64,000 nt of DNA from Xenorhabdus stockiae (GCF_002632825.1 NZ_NJAJ01000011.1:62001-126000); one strand, 5' to 3'; positions 8,920 through 19,652 are shown, numbered from the stretch's first letter. A program made the numbers and translations. Notes: a model not told the origin generated them from the sequence alone.

Positions 8920-9735
8920 TTACAGCACATATTTTCGGATAACTTCTGCAATACCGGGCTGAACATTATCTTTGGTAACAAGATCTGCCCGCGCTTTGAC
9001 ATCATCAACGGCATTTCCCATCGCAACCCCCAAACCTGCGGATTCCAGCATACTGATGTCATTAAAATTATCGCCAAAAGCAATAACATCTTTCATACTC
9101 ATCCCTTGTGATTCAACCCATTGCTGTAAACGCAGCCCTTTACTATTGCCCTTTTTGGCGATATCGACCTGATCAAACCATGACCATTCACACTCCAGAT
9201 CGACTTCTTCCCTGATCTGCTCACTGACCTCACGTAATTTCGCCAAATCGGGGGACATAGTGGCAAGTTTCCAGATGAAATTGACATTATTCAGTGCTTC
9301 CTGAAAGTTGTTGATATGCAGGAGAGTAGGGCGCTGATGCTCAGGCAGAGAATCTGACCATGCAAGGGTTCGGGTAACGGTATGTGGAGATTCATATAAA
9401 ATAGCATCATCAACATACATCAGATGATCAATTTCAGTGCCCTGTAAATAAGAAAGTACTTGAGAGGCTTCATGAATAGAGAGAGGATTAGCGGCCAGAA
9501 CCTTTTTAGCCTGATAATCATATGAATAAGCCCCGTTACAGCAAATCGCCGGAGTGTCGAGCTTAAGCGCCTGATAGAACGGATGGATGGCAACATGATG
9601 GCGGCCGGTGGCGATCAAAACCTTAATACCCGCTTGACGGGCTTCATTTAGAGCCGCGAGCGATTCTGGCAGAATATTTTTTTGTGGATCGAGCAGCGTT
9701 CCATCCAGATCCAGTGCGATAACGCGGTATGACAT
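8920..9735 (-). CDS. ybhA: YbhA, HAD-family phosphatase (pyridoxal phosphate phosphatase)
   Basis: A 271-residue cytoplasmic phosphatase of the HAD superfamily, Cof type. Motif I is LDLDGTLLD near residues 8-16, with the nucleophilic aspartate; motif II is the TGR of LIATGRHH; motif III includes the lysine of NSKG; and motif IV is FGDNFNDISML. The E. coli orthologue hydrolyses pyridoxal 5'-phosphate and some sugar phosphates. The sequence is strongly similar to it throughout, including ECEWSWFDQVDIAKKGNSKG. It is convergent with modC and divergent from pgl, the same order as in E. coli. The ATG gives MSYRVIALDLDG. Confidence 0.92.
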   Translation of the reverse strand: MSYRVIALDLDGTLLDPQKNILPESLAALNEARQAGIKVLIATGRHHVAIHPFYQALKLDTPAICCNGAYSYDYQAKKVLAANPLSIHEASQVLSYLQGTEIDHLMYVDDAILYESPHTVTRTLAWSDSLPEHQRPTLLHINNFQEALNNVNFIWKLATMSPDLAKLREVSEQIREEVDLECEWSWFDQVDIAKKGNSKGLRLQQWVESQGMSMKDVIAFGDNFNDISMLESAGLGVAMGNAVDDVKARADLVTKDNVQPGIAEVIRKYVL

Positions 9736-9807
9736 GAATTAGCCTCTAAGCTGTTGATGATTTCAACAAATATTATATGTTAATGAAAAGCAGTTAAACT
9801 GATAATT

Positions 9808-9936
9808 ATATACACAATGGATTTCAAGGTGCGTCGCGGCAGCAAGAGAATAAATCCCCAGGAGCATAGACAACTATGTGACTGGGGTGAGCGAGCGTAG
9901 CCAACAAAGAGGCAACTTGAAAGGCGAAGTGTATAC
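9808..9936. repeat. ERIC element, full length (about 129 bp)
   Basis: In this orientation it reads close to the published ERIC consensus: ATCCCCAGGAGCATAGACAA, TGTGACTGGGGTGAGCGAGC, CCAACAAAGAGGCAACTTGA. Ends are TATACACAATGGATTTCAAG and AAGGCGAAGTGTATA. It occupies most of the ybhA-pgl gap and ends 72 bases before the pgl start. Confidence 0.93.
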
Positions 9937-10008
9937 AGCCTAACAGACATATCTTTTCAGGAATCATTGCAGATCAATAAAATAGTGATGGAGCTTTAAG
10001 GAGAGAAA

Positions 10009-10995
10009 ATGAAACAAGTAGTTTATACAGCGAGCCCGAATAGTCGTCAGATCCACGTCTGGTCCCTGAATATTGTCGGAGAACTTTCACTGCTCCAGAC
10101 AGTCAGTGTGCCGGGCGAAGTACAGCCAATGGTCATCCATCCTGATGGAAAGCATTTATATGTTGGGATACGCCCTCAGTTCAGCATCATAACTTATGAA
10201 ATCAGTGCTGACGGACGATTGGAGCAGCAGTCCATTGCCCCATTACCGGGAAGTCCGACACACATCTCAACGGACAGAGCAGGGCGTTTTTTATTTTCGG
10301 CTTCCTATAGCTTCAATAATTTAAGTGTCCATCCTATTGATGAAAAAGGCATTGCTAAAGCACCTATTCAAGTTGTAGAAGGACTGAAAGCGCCACATTC
10401 TGCCAATATTGATCGGGAAAACCATCAGTTACTGATCCCGTGTCTGAAGGAAGATCATATCCGTATTTTTGATCTGAATGAGCATGGATATTTGACAGAA
10501 CGTCGTGCTGATGAAATTACGACAAAAGCCGGCGCTGGCCCACGCCACATGGCTTTTCATCCTGAGAAAGAAGCGATTTATTGTATCAATGAGCTCGATT
10601 CAACTGTTGATGTACTGCGTAAATGGGAAAAATACCGGATTGTGCAGTCGCTTGATTCGTTACCTGCTGATTTCTCGGCTGTTCGCTGGTCTGCGGATAT
10701 TCACATCACACCTGATGGCCGCCATCTTTATACCAGTGAGCGCTCTGAGAGTGTTATCAGCCACTTTATCGTGTCAGAAGATGGTTATCATCTGACATTG
10801 GCAGGGCATTATCTAACAGAAAGCCAGCCCCGTGGTTTTGCTATCGATCACAGCGGGCGTTTCTTAATTGCCTCTGGACAAAAATCAGATCATATTTCCG
10901 TATCCGGTATTGATAAATACACCGGAAAACTTACTCAGTTGGCGCGTTATCCGGTTGGTAAAGGCCCAATGTGGGTAACGGTACTGGCACTATAA
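10009..10995 (+). CDS. pgl: 6-phosphogluconolactonase, beta-propeller type
   Basis: A 328-residue cytoplasmic enzyme of the YbhE/Pgl lactonase family (seven-bladed beta-propeller). It hydrolyses 6-phosphogluconolactone in the oxidative pentose phosphate pathway. The sequence tracks E. coli Pgl (331 residues) from [20 protein letters not shown] to the end; conserved stretches include [39 protein letters not shown] and [19 protein letters not shown] precedes the ATG. The ERIC element upstream probably separates its promoter from ybhA. A hairpin follows at 11003-11025. Confidence 0.95.
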   Translation: MKQVVYTASPNSRQIHVWSLNIVGELSLLQTVSVPGEVQPMVIHPDGKHLYVGIRPQFSIITYEISADGRLEQQSIAPLPGSPTHISTDRAGRFLFSASYSFNNLSVHPIDEKGIAKAPIQVVEGLKAPHSANIDRENHQLLIPCLKEDHIRIFDLNEHGYLTERRADEITTKAGAGPRHMAFHPEKEAIYCINELDSTVDVLRKWEKYRIVQSLDSLPADFSAVRWSADIHITPDGRHLYTSERSESVISHFIVSEDGYHLTLAGHYLTESQPRGFAIDHSGRFLIASGQKSDHISVSGIDKYTGKLTQLARYPVGKGPMWVTVLAL

Positions 10996-11000
10996 ATAAA

Positions 11001-11039
11001 AAGCCGCGCAGATTTTTAGCGCGGCAATTCATCATTTTT
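11001..11039 (+). terminator. terminator after pgl
   Basis: GCCGCGC and GCGCGGC form a 7-bp GC-rich stem around ATTTTTA, followed by AATTCATCATTTTTC. It begins seven bases after the pgl stop. Confidence 0.65.
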
Positions 11040-11079
11040 CTGTAATTTACAAAAAATAAATTTGTATTTAAAAATTATT

Positions 11080-11658
11080 TTAGACGAAATTAAAAGTTCC
11101 GATTCCGGAGAAAACGATAGGGTATGTAACCAATATATTATGCTGATATACAGAAATTAAATCACCTAAATAAACATTTCCTTTAAATAAACGCAGGTGG
11201 ATTTTTTGTGGGTAAATAAAAAGCTGAAAATTAAGTGGTGTGTTTATGATTGTATTGGTGTGATGAACTACTCCACTGAGATAAAGATTGTTAAAATTTA
11301 TTTGTGGCATGTTATAGCTGCCATAAATATATCCGTTGAAATTAGCATTTCTTCTTGTATGTGGATTGTTGCCAATTAAAACAGGATAAGATGATACCTG
11401 AATGAATGGATAGCTTCCAATTTGATGATAGGTGTTAATATTAAAATATCCGCTAACATACTCTGCCGTTTTAATGACAGGAATAGGATAAATTGGTGGG
11501 TTTATTACAGGAATCCCCCCAAACAGATTAGCAAGCTCAGGCTTTTCTTTTGCTATAGCCTCATAATGTAATTGTTCTTTTTCATAAATATCTTGAGATT
11601 GTTTAAATATAGCTTCCATTTCTTCATTAGAAGGTACGGACAATTTTTCCTGATTCAT
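11080..11658 (-). CDS. orphan protein, possible VapA/VapB-like beta-barrel
   Basis: A 192-residue protein I do not recognise with certainty. The start is ATG 11658, with AGAGAGGAATACACT ahead of it. There is no signal peptide. Residues 1-60 are charged and helical (EEMEAIFKQSQDIYEKEQLH); residues 65-192 are rich in Tyr, Asn, Ile, Val and Gly with alternating hydrophobic residues, suggesting beta-strands. The end, LRLFKGNVYLGDLISVYQHN, resembles the conserved GxVYTDDIxxLY segment of Rhodococcus VapA-family virulence proteins as I recall them, though the family's last strands seem missing. Very AT-rich compared with pgl and bioA on either side, it is not part of the E. coli gene order. Function unknown; acquisition by transfer is plausible. 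Confidence 0.65.
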   Translation of the reverse strand: MNQEKLSVPSNEEMEAIFKQSQDIYEKEQLHYEAIAKEKPELANLFGGIPVINPPIYPIPVIKTAEYVSGYFNINTYHQIGSYPFIQVSSYPVLIGNNPHTRRNANFNGYIYGSYNMPQINFNNLYLSGVVHHTNTIINTPLNFQLFIYPQKIHLRLFKGNVYLGDLISVYQHNILVTYPIVFSGIGTFNFV

Positions 11659-11847
11659 AGTGTATTCCTCTCTGATTAAAGTAAATAAGACTGAGTGGAA
11701 TATAACAAAAATATTTTCTTTGGATGAGAAAGAATGCATTTAATTGATTGCCAATATTTATCAGGAATTGACTTTTACTAATAAATAGGCTGTTATTTTT
11801 ATAATAAATAACAGCGGCAGCATTATTATCAATGCTGCCGTTAATAA

Positions 11848-13125
11848 TTAAATTACCGCATCAGCAATAGCGTTTGTCAGTTTCAATAACTGCTCAGGCT
11901 GAATAATATAAGGCGGCATTAAATAAATTAAACGTCCGAATGGTCTGATCCAGACTCCCTGTTGGACAAAGTGGCGCTGTAGTACCGCTACATCAACAGG
12001 TTGTTTCATTTCTACCACACCAATAGCACCCAATACCCGGACGTCTTCAACCGAATTATATGATTTCAGAGGCAATAACTCTGTTTTTAAGACGGATTCA
12101 ATTGAGTGAATGCGTTGTTGCCACGGGCTTTCAGTGAGTAATTTCAGACTGGCTCCGGCAACGGCACAAGCCAGCGGATTCCCCATAAATGTCGGGCCAT
12201 GCATAAAACAGCCTGCTTCACCCTGACTGATGGTTTCGGCAACATGGCGGGTCGTTAATGTTGCGGATAAAGTCATATAGCCGCCTGTCAGAGCCTTACC
12301 TAAACACAAAATATCTGGTTCTATATTTGCGTGTTCACAGGCAAATAGCTTGCCGGTTCTCCCGAAGCCGGTGGCGATTTCATCTGCGATCAGCAAAATT
12401 TGGTATTCATCACAAAGGTTGCGCACCTGACGCAGGTATTCAGGGTGGTAGATCCGCATTCCACCCGCTCCCTGAACAATGGGTTCCAGAATAACGGCGG
12501 CGATTTCATCGTGATGCTGTAACAATAATTGCTGGAAAGAAGAGATATCTTCTGGTTGCCATTCACCATCAAAGCGGGATTGTGGGGCATCAGCAAACAA
12601 ATGATTGGGAAGATAGCCCTGATACAGACTGTGCATAGAGTTTTCGGGATCACAAACGGACATGGCGCCGAAAGTATCACCATGATAACCATGACGCAGT
12701 GTCAGGAATTTTTGTCGTCTTTTCTGTTGTTGCCCTTTTGTCTGCCAATATTGCAAAGCCATTTTCATGGCAACTTCCACGGCAACCGAGCCGGAATCGG
12801 CCAGGAAAACACATTCCAGCGATGCCGGCGTCATTGCTACCAGTTGCTTACACAACTCTACCGCGGGTGAATGAGTAATACCGCCAAACATCACATGGGA
12901 CATCTTATCAATTTGTGATTTTGCGGCTTCATTAAGTACGGGATGATTGTAGCCGTGAATTGCCGCCCACCATGAAGACATACCGTCAATTAATTGACGC
13001 CCATCTGATAATACCAGTTCAACACCACTGGCAGAATCGACCGGATAAGTCGGTAGCGGGTTGCTCATAGATGTATATGGATGCCAGATGTGGCGCAGGT
13101 CAAATTCAATATCTGAAGGATTCAT
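11848..13125 (-). CDS. bioA: adenosylmethionine-8-amino-7-oxononanoate aminotransferase
   Basis: A 425-residue PLP-dependent class III aminotransferase. It converts 8-amino-7-oxononanoate (KAPA) to 7,8-diaminononanoate, using S-adenosylmethionine as amino donor, the third step of biotin ring assembly. Visible marks are [10 protein letters not shown] near the start, the [14 protein letters not shown] segment, [14 protein letters not shown] (PLP-binding aspartate) and LGKALTGG with the Schiff-base lysine. It matches E. coli BioA closely. It is transcribed away from bioB, with the BirA operator starting ten bases upstream of its ATG. No Shine-Dalgarno is obvious. Confidence 0.96.
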   Translation of the reverse strand: MNPSDIEFDLRHIWHPYTSMSNPLPTYPVDSASGVELVLSDGRQLIDGMSSWWAAIHGYNHPVLNEAAKSQIDKMSHVMFGGITHSPAVELCKQLVAMTPASLECVFLADSGSVAVEVAMKMALQYWQTKGQQQKRRQKFLTLRHGYHGDTFGAMSVCDPENSMHSLYQGYLPNHLFADAPQSRFDGEWQPEDISSFQQLLLQHHDEIAAVILEPIVQGAGGMRIYHPEYLRQVRNLCDEYQILLIADEIATGFGRTGKLFACEHANIEPDILCLGKALTGGYMTLSATLTTRHVAETISQGEAGCFMHGPTFMGNPLACAVAGASLKLLTESPWQQRIHSIESVLKTELLPLKSYNSVEDVRVLGAIGVVEMKQPVDVAVLQRHFVQQGVWIRPFGRLIYLMPPYIIQPEQLLKLTNAIADAVI

Positions 13126-13135
13126 AATAAATTAG

Positions 13136-13169
13136 TTGTAAACCTTTTTGATCTAGTTTTGGTTGACAT
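13136..13169. promoter_or_regulatory. BirA operator between bioA and bioBFCD
   Basis: TTGTAAACC, 16 bases, then GGTTGACAT: the two halves of the classic biotin operator with the expected spacing. In E. coli, BirA bound to biotinyl-AMP sits here and represses both divergent promoters. The second half differs from the perfect repeat (GGTTTACAA) at two positions. Confidence 0.9.
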
Positions 13170-13234
13170 GATAGCGGCGTTATTTAAACTGACAACTTTT
13201 ATTTCATGTTTTATTTCATGCTGGAGAAGTTATT

Positions 13235-14275
13235 GTGAGTGAATGTCAGCAATGGACAATTAAGCAGGCTCAGTCCCTGTTTGATATGCCTTTTTTTGAA
13301 TTACTGTTTCAAGCACAGCAAGTACATCGTGAACATTTTGATCCGCAACAGGTACAGGTCAGTACACTTCTTTCAATAAAAACAGGAGCCTGCCCTGAAG
13401 ATTGTAAATATTGTCCACAGAGCTCGCGTTACAAAACCGGTCTGGAAAAAGAACGCCTGATGGAAGTGGAGAAAGTTATCGAATCTGCCCGTAAAGCTAA
13501 AAATGCAGGTTCGACCCGCTTTTGTATGGGTGCTGCATGGAAAAACCCACACGAACGGGATATGCCTTATCTGGAAAAAATGGTTCAGGAAGTTAAGTCA
13601 TTGGGCATGGAAACCTGCATGACACTGGGAATGCTGAACTCGTCTCAGGCACAGCGTCTGGCAGAAGCAGGTCTGGATTACTACAACCATAATCTGGATA
13701 CCTCACCGGAATTTTACGGCAATATTATTACTACGCGCAGTTATCAGGACAGGCTGGATACACTGGAAAATGTCAGGGATGCAGGTATTAAAGTGTGCTC
13801 TGGCGGCATTGTAGGACTGGGTGAAGAAATTCGTGACCGTGCAGCTCTGTTAGTGCAACTGGCAAACCTGCCCAAACCACCGGAAAGTGTTCCAATTAAC
13901 ATGTTGGTAAAAGTGAAAGGAACACCGCTGGAAAATAATGAAGAAGTCGATCCATTTGATTTTATCCGCACTATCGCTGTAGCTCGTATTATGATGCCGA
14001 AATCTCATGTCCGTTTATCTGCGGGGCGTGAGCAGATGAATGAGCAGACACAGGCTATGTGTTTTATGGCAGGCGCTAACTCCATTTTTTATGGCTGCAA
14101 ATTACTGACTACCCCGAATCCGGGCGAAGACAAAGATTTGCAATTGTTCCGTAGGTTGGGCATTAACCCTCAACAGACAAAAATAGCATTTGGTGACAAA
14201 CAGCAGCAGCAACACCTGACAGAAGCCATCATTAATAATGCTGACAACGAACAATTCTATAATGCGGCAATATGA
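13235..14275 (+). CDS. bioB: biotin synthase
   Basis: A 346-residue radical SAM enzyme that inserts sulfur into dethiobiotin in the final step of biotin synthesis. The radical SAM cluster motif is [10 protein letters not shown], with Cys53, Cys57 and Cys60, the same numbering as E. coli. MCMGAAW-type substrate motifs ([11 protein letters not shown]), the [11 protein letters not shown] stretch and the [2Fe-2S] region [10 protein letters not shown] and RLSAGRE are present. The start is GTG 13235, preceded by GGAGAAG. It is first in the bioBFCD operon; its stop overlaps bioF by one base. Confidence 0.97.
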   Translation: MSECQQWTIKQAQSLFDMPFFELLFQAQQVHREHFDPQQVQVSTLLSIKTGACPEDCKYCPQSSRYKTGLEKERLMEVEKVIESARKAKNAGSTRFCMGAAWKNPHERDMPYLEKMVQEVKSLGMETCMTLGMLNSSQAQRLAEAGLDYYNHNLDTSPEFYGNIITTRSYQDRLDTLENVRDAGIKVCSGGIVGLGEEIRDRAALLVQLANLPKPPESVPINMLVKVKGTPLENNEEVDPFDFIRTIAVARIMMPKSHVRLSAGREQMNEQTQAMCFMAGANSIFYGCKLLTTPNPGEDKDLQLFRRLGINPQQTKIAFGDKQQQQHLTEAIINNADNEQFYNAAI

Positions 14276-15429
14276 TGAGCTGGTCAGATTCTCTTTCCCG
14301 GCGATTAGCCGAACGCCGGGGCACATCTTTATGGCGCCGCAGACAGGCTCATCAAAGCTCAAATGGGCGGCACCTCTACACCTCTGATGGGCAACAATAC
14401 CTGAACTTTTCCAGTAATGATTATCTCGGATTAAGCCAGCACCCTGAGGTTATTGCTGCGTGGCAACAAGGCGCTGAACAATATGGTGTCGGTAGTGGTG
14501 GTTCAGGGCATGTAACCGGATATACCTCAGCTCACCATGCGTTAGAGCAACAACTGGCGGAGTGGCTTGGTTATTCCCGTGCCTTGCTGTTTATTTCTGG
14601 CTATTCGGCTAATCAGGGCGTGATAGCGGCTCTGATGGAAAAAGAGGATCGCATTATTGCTGATCGCCTGAGCCACGCCTCCCTGATGGAGGCGGCTATG
14701 CATTCACCGGCTCAGCTTCGACGCTTTTTGCATAATAACCCGATTTCGCTAAAACAGCATTTAGGCAAATCATGTGCAGGTAAAACACTGGTGGTGACAG
14801 AAGGTGTTTTTAGCATGGACGGGGACTGCGCACCACTCAGTGAGATTACCCAGATGGCACAATCTACAGGTAGCTGGTTGATGGTGGATGATGCCCACGG
14901 TATTGGTATTTATGGTGATGAGGGAAGGGGAAGCTGCTGGTTACAGAATGTTAAGCCGGAGATCTTAATCGTTACTTTTGGTAAGGCATTTGGTTTGAGC
15001 GGGGCTGCGGTATTGTGTGATGAACAGACCGCAGAATACTTTGTTCAATATTCCCGACACCTGATTTACAGCACTTCTATGCCACCGGCTCAGGCAGTTG
15101 CACTTTCCGAGGCCACGCGCCAGATTAGGGCAGGAGATGAATTGCGCCAGCGTCTGCAAAATAATATCCAGTATTTTCGTCGTGAAGCACAAAATTTATC
15201 TTTTTCTCTGACGGATTCTGAAACCGCTATTCAGCCTGTGATCATCGGTAATAATGAACGCTGTATTGCCTTATCCGAAACAATGAAACAACAAAACCTA
15301 TGGGTAAAAGCCATTTTGCCTCCGACAGTTTCACCGGATAGTGCTCGCTTGCGTATTACGTTGACGGCGGATCACACCCAACAGGATATTGATGTATTAC
15401 TGGAGGCTTTACGTGGATTTGACCGCTAG
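14275..15429 (+). CDS. bioF: 8-amino-7-oxononanoate synthase
   Basis: A 384-residue PLP enzyme of the alpha-oxoamine synthase family. It condenses L-alanine with pimeloyl-ACP (or CoA) to give KAPA. Marks seen are [34 protein letters not shown], the [11 protein letters not shown] motif and [13 protein letters not shown] with the PLP lysine. ATG 14275 gives the MSW start of E. coli BioF and overlaps the bioB stop as TGATG; an ATG one codon earlier (14272) is also possible. Confidence 0.96.
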   Translation: MSWSDSLSRRLAERRGTSLWRRRQAHQSSNGRHLYTSDGQQYLNFSSNDYLGLSQHPEVIAAWQQGAEQYGVGSGGSGHVTGYTSAHHALEQQLAEWLGYSRALLFISGYSANQGVIAALMEKEDRIIADRLSHASLMEAAMHSPAQLRRFLHNNPISLKQHLGKSCAGKTLVVTEGVFSMDGDCAPLSEITQMAQSTGSWLMVDDAHGIGIYGDEGRGSCWLQNVKPEILIVTFGKAFGLSGAAVLCDEQTAEYFVQYSRHLIYSTSMPPAQAVALSEATRQIRAGDELRQRLQNNIQYFRREAQNLSFSLTDSETAIQPVIIGNNERCIALSETMKQQNLWVKAILPPTVSPDSARLRITLTADHTQQDIDVLLEALRGFDR

Positions 15430-16216
15430 CTGTATTGTTAAAAACAGTTTTACTAAAACCTGTGTTGATAAACAGGCAGTTGCGGGCGCTTTTGGCAGAG
15501 CGGCTTCGCGCTATGATGCCACTGCGAAACTACAGCAACAAACAGGTGAATATCTGATGAAAATGGCACAGCCAGAAGATACCGGTAATTGGGTATTGGA
15601 TGCTGGCTGTGGAACGGGTTTTTTCAGTGAACACTGGAAACAGAAGGGTAAACAGGTTATCGCACTGGATCTGTCTGCCGGTATGTTAAGTCATGCCAAA
15701 GGGTTGCAGGTTGCTGATTATTATCTGCAAGGTGATATTGAAAACCTGGGGCTGGCTGATAACAGTGTCGATGTCTGTTTCAGTAACTTAGCGGTGCAGT
15801 GGTGCAATGAACTGCCTCGGGTATTGCAGGAGTTCCATCGCGTAACCCGTCCCGGCGGGCTTATCTTATTTTCCACCTTAGCACAGGGATCGCTCTGGGA
15901 GCTGGAAGCAGCATGGAAACAAGTTGATGATTACCGACACATTAACCAGTTTCTGCCTTTACAGGCTATTGCAGATGCATGTCAGTCGTACCGGAGCCAA
16001 ATCAGGCACCAGCAATACAATCAGCGTTATCCGCAATTGCTGCCTCTATTAAATTCTCTAAAAGGAATTGGAGCCACACACCTTCATCATGGACGTCAGC
16101 AGGGGCTGATGACAAGAAAACGCATGAATGCGCTCTCAGAAGCTTATCCCAAAAATAATGGGGATTACCCATTAAGCTATCAAATTGTTTTTGGAGTTAT
16201 TTATTGTGACAAGTAA
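15413..16216 (+). CDS. bioC: malonyl-ACP O-methyltransferase
   Basis: A 267-residue SAM-dependent methyltransferase. It methylates malonyl-ACP so that fatty-acid enzymes can build the pimeloyl chain. The SAM-binding motif I is [12 protein letters not shown] near residue 60; [17 protein letters not shown] and the C-terminal [13 protein letters not shown] are BioC hallmarks. The start is GTG 15413, with GGAGG six bases before it, inside the end of bioF. The protein is about 16 residues longer than E. coli BioC at the N-terminus. The end overlaps bioD by 11 bases. Confidence 0.93.
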   Translation: MDLTASCIVKNSFTKTCVDKQAVAGAFGRAASRYDATAKLQQQTGEYLMKMAQPEDTGNWVLDAGCGTGFFSEHWKQKGKQVIALDLSAGMLSHAKGLQVADYYLQGDIENLGLADNSVDVCFSNLAVQWCNELPRVLQEFHRVTRPGGLILFSTLAQGSLWELEAAWKQVDDYRHINQFLPLQAIADACQSYRSQIRHQQYNQRYPQLLPLLNSLKGIGATHLHHGRQQGLMTRKRMNALSEAYPKNNGDYPLSYQIVFGVIYCDK

Positions 16217-16892
16217 ATACTTTCTTACCGGAACTGATACTGAAGTGGGTAAAACGGTTGTCAGTTGTGCTTTATTACAGGCGGCTAATGAAAAAGGTTA
16301 TCAGACCGCGGGTTATAAACCGGTTGCATCAGGCTGTGAACTCACTTCTGAAGGTATACGTAACGGGGATGCTCTGGCGTTATTGCATAACAGCTCCGTA
16401 CCTCTTACCTATCAGGAGGTTAATCGGTTAGCGTTTATTGAACCTACATCTCCTCACATTGTCAGTGCTGAACTCAATCAGCCTATTGAGTTTTCTGTGA
16501 TGTCACAAGGCCTGAGTGAATTATCAGCAAAAGCAAACTGGGTACTCATTGAGGGAGCCGGAGGTTGGTATACACCGCTATCTGAGAATAACACTTTTGC
16601 TGATTGGGTGATTGAGGAAAAGCTGCCCGTAATATTAACAGTAGGCGTGAAATTAGGCTGTATTAACCATGCAGCGTTAACAGCAAAAGCGATTCAGGAT
16701 TCCGGGCTGAAATTAGCAGGCTGGGTTGCGAATGAAATTGAGCCACCCGGCAGGCGTCAGGCTGAATATCTGGCGACATTGAAGAGAATGATGCCGGCTC
16801 AATTATTTGGTGTGATCCCCCATATGAGTGGGCTGGAAGTAGAACGCCATGACATAGGGAAATATATAAACATTGATTTATTGGTTAACTAA
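16206..16892 (+). CDS. bioD: dethiobiotin synthetase
   Basis: A 228-residue ATP-dependent carboxylase-ligase that closes the ureido ring of dethiobiotin from diaminononanoate, CO2 and ATP. The P-loop GTDTEVGKT sits at residues 8-16; AGYKPVASG, EGAGGWYTPL and GVKLGCINHA are conserved family motifs. The start GTG 16206 has GGAG nine bases upstream and lies within the end of bioC. It ends the operon; no hairpin with T-run is clear downstream. Confidence 0.95.
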   Translation: MTSKYFLTGTDTEVGKTVVSCALLQAANEKGYQTAGYKPVASGCELTSEGIRNGDALALLHNSSVPLTYQEVNRLAFIEPTSPHIVSAELNQPIEFSVMSQGLSELSAKANWVLIEGAGGWYTPLSENNTFADWVIEEKLPVILTVGVKLGCINHAALTAKAIQDSGLKLAGWVANEIEPPGRRQAEYLATLKRMMPAQLFGVIPHMSGLEVERHDIGKYINIDLLVN

Positions 16893-17106
16893 TTGTTTAA
16901 ACAATGTTGGTTAAAATCCCAGTAGGGATTAGTGGGGCTGCTGAAATGTTAGTATAGAATCCACTCTATTTCGGCAATTTTTGCACTATTTTTGAACAAA
17001 AAATAACGTAAATCGACTCTAAAATAGCATGAAAACACTCTGTTATTGAGAAAATCCATAATAGGGGATAACTCCGCAACTTCCCATCGTTAATAGGATT
17101 TGTTGA

Positions 17107-17131
17107 GTTATCCACTGTTCCTGTGGATAAC
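17107..17131. promoter_or_regulatory. inverted pair of DnaA-like boxes upstream of uvrB
   Basis: GTTATCCAC, seven bases, GTGGATAAC: a perfect 9-bp inverted repeat. It contains one exact DnaA box (TGTGGATAA, 17122-17130) and one with a single mismatch on the other strand (17108-17116). A further one-mismatch box, TGGGGATAA, lies at 17334-17342. I recall that DnaA has been implicated upstream of E. coli uvrB, which would fit. Confidence 0.5.
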
Positions 17132-17464
17132 CTTGTGCATTAGGTTTAGACAAGTGGTCTGACACAAGATAATACGCGGCTTGCGCAAGATTTGCTGTTA
17201 TTCTCTCCTTTGATTTTTTTCCATTCAAAATTAACTGGTTATATAAAATCAATTCCTTTTACTATCTCTTTGCCATTCCCTGCTTTATCATTTCAATAAC
17301 GAATACGAAAATAAAAAAGACAAAAAGACTGTCTGGGGATAAAAATAGGCCCACATAATGTTAACTAAAGGTTAATATCACTTATTGTGATATTTTAGTA
17401 TGTTATTTATTTTCAGGTGCAGCTTTTAAGTGGGATGGTAATATTATTTTGTTAACCCACTTGA

Positions 17465-17484
17465 AGCTGTTTTTTTATCCAGTA
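17465..17484. promoter_or_regulatory. LexA (SOS) box of uvrB
   Basis: CTGTTTTTTTATCCAG at 17467-17482 fits CTGT-N8-(A/C)CAG and is, as I recall, the same as the E. coli uvrB SOS box. It lies about 100 bp before the uvrB start, as expected for LexA repression of the main promoter. Confidence 0.85.
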
Positions 17485-17583
17485 TTATAAGAACGTTTTG
17501 GTTAGCGTATATATCTTGTGTATTTTCGGGTTATGGCTTGGAAATAAATAAGGATAGAGCTGTGCAATGTTATCGGGTGGAAG

Positions 17584-19617
17584 ATGAGTAAAGAAACGAA
17601 CAAAGTATTCAGGCTGCATTCTGATTTCGAACCTGGCGGTGATCAGCCAGAAGCCATCCGTAAACTACAGGATGGGCTGGAAGATGGTCTTGCCCATCAG
17701 ACATTATTGGGAGTCACGGGTTCAGGTAAAACGTTTACGATTGCCAATGTCATCGCCAACATGAACCGGCCAACAATGGTTCTGGCTCCTAATAAAACAC
17801 TGGCAGCTCAGCTCTATAGTGAAATGAAAGAGTTTTTTCCGGAAAACGCTGTAGAGTACTTCGTTTCTTATTATGATTATTATCAACCCGAAGCCTATGT
17901 ACCCAGCTCTGATACTTTTATCGAAAAAGATGCCTCTGTAAACGAACATATTGAACAGATGCGCCTCTCTGCGACCAAAGCTCTGTTGGAACGAAGAGAT
18001 GTGGTTGTTGTGGCTTCTGTTTCCGCTATTTATGGTCTGGGTGACCCTGATAGCTACCTGAAAATGATGCTTCATCTGACAAATGGGATGCTGATCGATC
18101 AGCGCTCTATCCTGCGGCGTTTGGCTGAACTGCAATATACGCGCAATGATCAGGCATTCCAGCGGGGAACATTCCGTGTGCGTGGTGAAGTCATTGATAT
18201 TTTTCCGGCTGAATCTGATGAACATGCGTTACGTGTTGAACTGTTTGACGATGAAGTTGAACGGCTTTCCCTGTTTGATCCACTGACGGGGCAGGTTGAG
18301 TATAACGTTCCCCGTTATACGGTTTATCCTAAAACGCACTATGTAACACCTCGTGAACGTATCCTTCAGGCGATAGAAGAGATTAAAGTTGAGTTAGCTG
18401 ACAGGAGAAAAGTCCTTCTGGCTTCAGATAAGTTACTGGAGGAGCAGCGCATCACTCAGAGAACACAATTTGATCTCGAAATGATGAATGAACTGGGATA
18501 TTGCTCCGGGATTGAAAACTATTCCCGTTATCTGTCTGGTCGTGCGCCGGGTGAACCCCCTCCGACTTTATTTGACTATCTGCCTGCGGATGGCTTGCTG
18601 GTGGTGGATGAATCCCATGTCACCGTTCCACAGCTTGGTGCTATGTATCGGGGAGACCGTTCCCGTAAAGAGACGCTGGTGGAATACGGCTTCCGTCTGC
18701 CATCAGCACTGGATAACCGTCCGATGCGTTTTGAAGAGTTCGAGGCGCTTGCACCACAAACCATCTATATATCAGCAACCCCCGGCAATTATGAACTGGA
18801 AAAATCCGGTAATGAAGTGGTCGAACAGGTGGTACGCCCAACGGGTCTGATTGATCCTGAAGTTGAAGTCCGCCCGGTAGCAACTCAGGTGGATGATTTG
18901 CTGTCTGAAATCCGTATCCGGGCGGTTAAAAATGAACGTGTACTAGTCACCACTCTGACTAAGCGTATGGCTGAGGATTTAACTGAATATCTGGAAGAAC
19001 ACGGAGAGCGGGTGCGCTACCTCCACTCTGATATTGATACCGTTGAGCGTGTTGAAATTATTCGTGATTTGCGTTTGGGTGAATTTGATGTGCTGGTGGG
19101 GATCAACTTGTTGCGTGAAGGCCTCGATATGCCGGAAGTCTCTTTGGTAGCCATTTTGGATGCAGATAAAGAGGGTTTCCTGCGTTCAGAGCGCTCACTG
19201 ATTCAGACGATTGGACGTGCAGCGCGTAACTTACATGGTAAAGCCATTTTGTATGGCGACAAAATTACTGCTTCTATGGAAAAAGCCATCAATGAAACAG
19301 AACGGCGCCGAGTGAAACAACAGGCATTTAACGAAGAAAACGGTATCGTGCCAAAAGGGTTGAATAAAAAAGTTGGCGATATCCTGCAACTTGGTCAGCC
19401 TAGTAATGGCAAAGGAAAAAGCAGAACCAAAAATAGAAGCAAATCTGATTTGGGGATTGATGATTTCCATAAATTATCTGCGAAGGAATTGGAAAACAAA
19501 ATCCGTGAATTGGAAGAAAAAATGTATCAATATGCGCGGGATCTTGAATTTGAGCAGGCAGCTAATATGCGCGATCAGGTTCAGGCATTGAGAGCACAGT
19601 TTATCGCTAATTCCTGA
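17584..19617 (+). CDS. uvrB: UvrB, excinuclease ABC subunit B
   Basis: A 677-residue DNA repair protein, the damage-verifying helicase-like subunit that UvrA loads and that recruits UvrC. Walker A is GVTGSGKTF near residues 39-47; the DNA-clamping beta-hairpin region includes [12 protein letters not shown]; the DESH box and the helicase motifs [11 protein letters not shown] and QTIGRAARN follow. The C-terminal UVR motif ([20 protein letters not shown]) binds UvrC. The ATG has GGTGGAAG ahead of it. SOS control is indicated by the LexA box. Confidence 0.97.
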   Translation: MSKETNKVFRLHSDFEPGGDQPEAIRKLQDGLEDGLAHQTLLGVTGSGKTFTIANVIANMNRPTMVLAPNKTLAAQLYSEMKEFFPENAVEYFVSYYDYYQPEAYVPSSDTFIEKDASVNEHIEQMRLSATKALLERRDVVVVASVSAIYGLGDPDSYLKMMLHLTNGMLIDQRSILRRLAELQYTRNDQAFQRGTFRVRGEVIDIFPAESDEHALRVELFDDEVERLSLFDPLTGQVEYNVPRYTVYPKTHYVTPRERILQAIEEIKVELADRRKVLLASDKLLEEQRITQRTQFDLEMMNELGYCSGIENYSRYLSGRAPGEPPPTLFDYLPADGLLVVDESHVTVPQLGAMYRGDRSRKETLVEYGFRLPSALDNRPMRFEEFEALAPQTIYISATPGNYELEKSGNEVVEQVVRPTGLIDPEVEVRPVATQVDDLLSEIRIRAVKNERVLVTTLTKRMAEDLTEYLEEHGERVRYLHSDIDTVERVEIIRDLRLGEFDVLVGINLLREGLDMPEVSLVAILDADKEGFLRSERSLIQTIGRAARNLHGKAILYGDKITASMEKAINETERRRVKQQAFNEENGIVPKGLNKKVGDILQLGQPSNGKGKSRTKNRSKSDLGIDDFHKLSAKELENKIRELEEKMYQYARDLEFEQAANMRDQVQALRAQFIANS

Positions 19618-19652
19618 GATTATTATCGGTAGCTGATTAATAGTTAACTAAA

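Larger units (their letters stand above)
16893..17583. other. long bioD-uvrB intergenic region
   Basis: A 690-bp gap holding the likely uvrB control region: a palindromic pair of DnaA-like boxes (17107-17131), a third near-match (17334-17342) and a LexA box (17465-17484). On the minus strand there is also an open frame of 69 codons (17043-17252, TTG start, AAGGAA ahead) whose translation looks protein-like (QAAYYLVSDHL). I could not match it to a family and do not call it a gene. The rest is AT-rich without further recognised signals. Confidence 0.6.
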
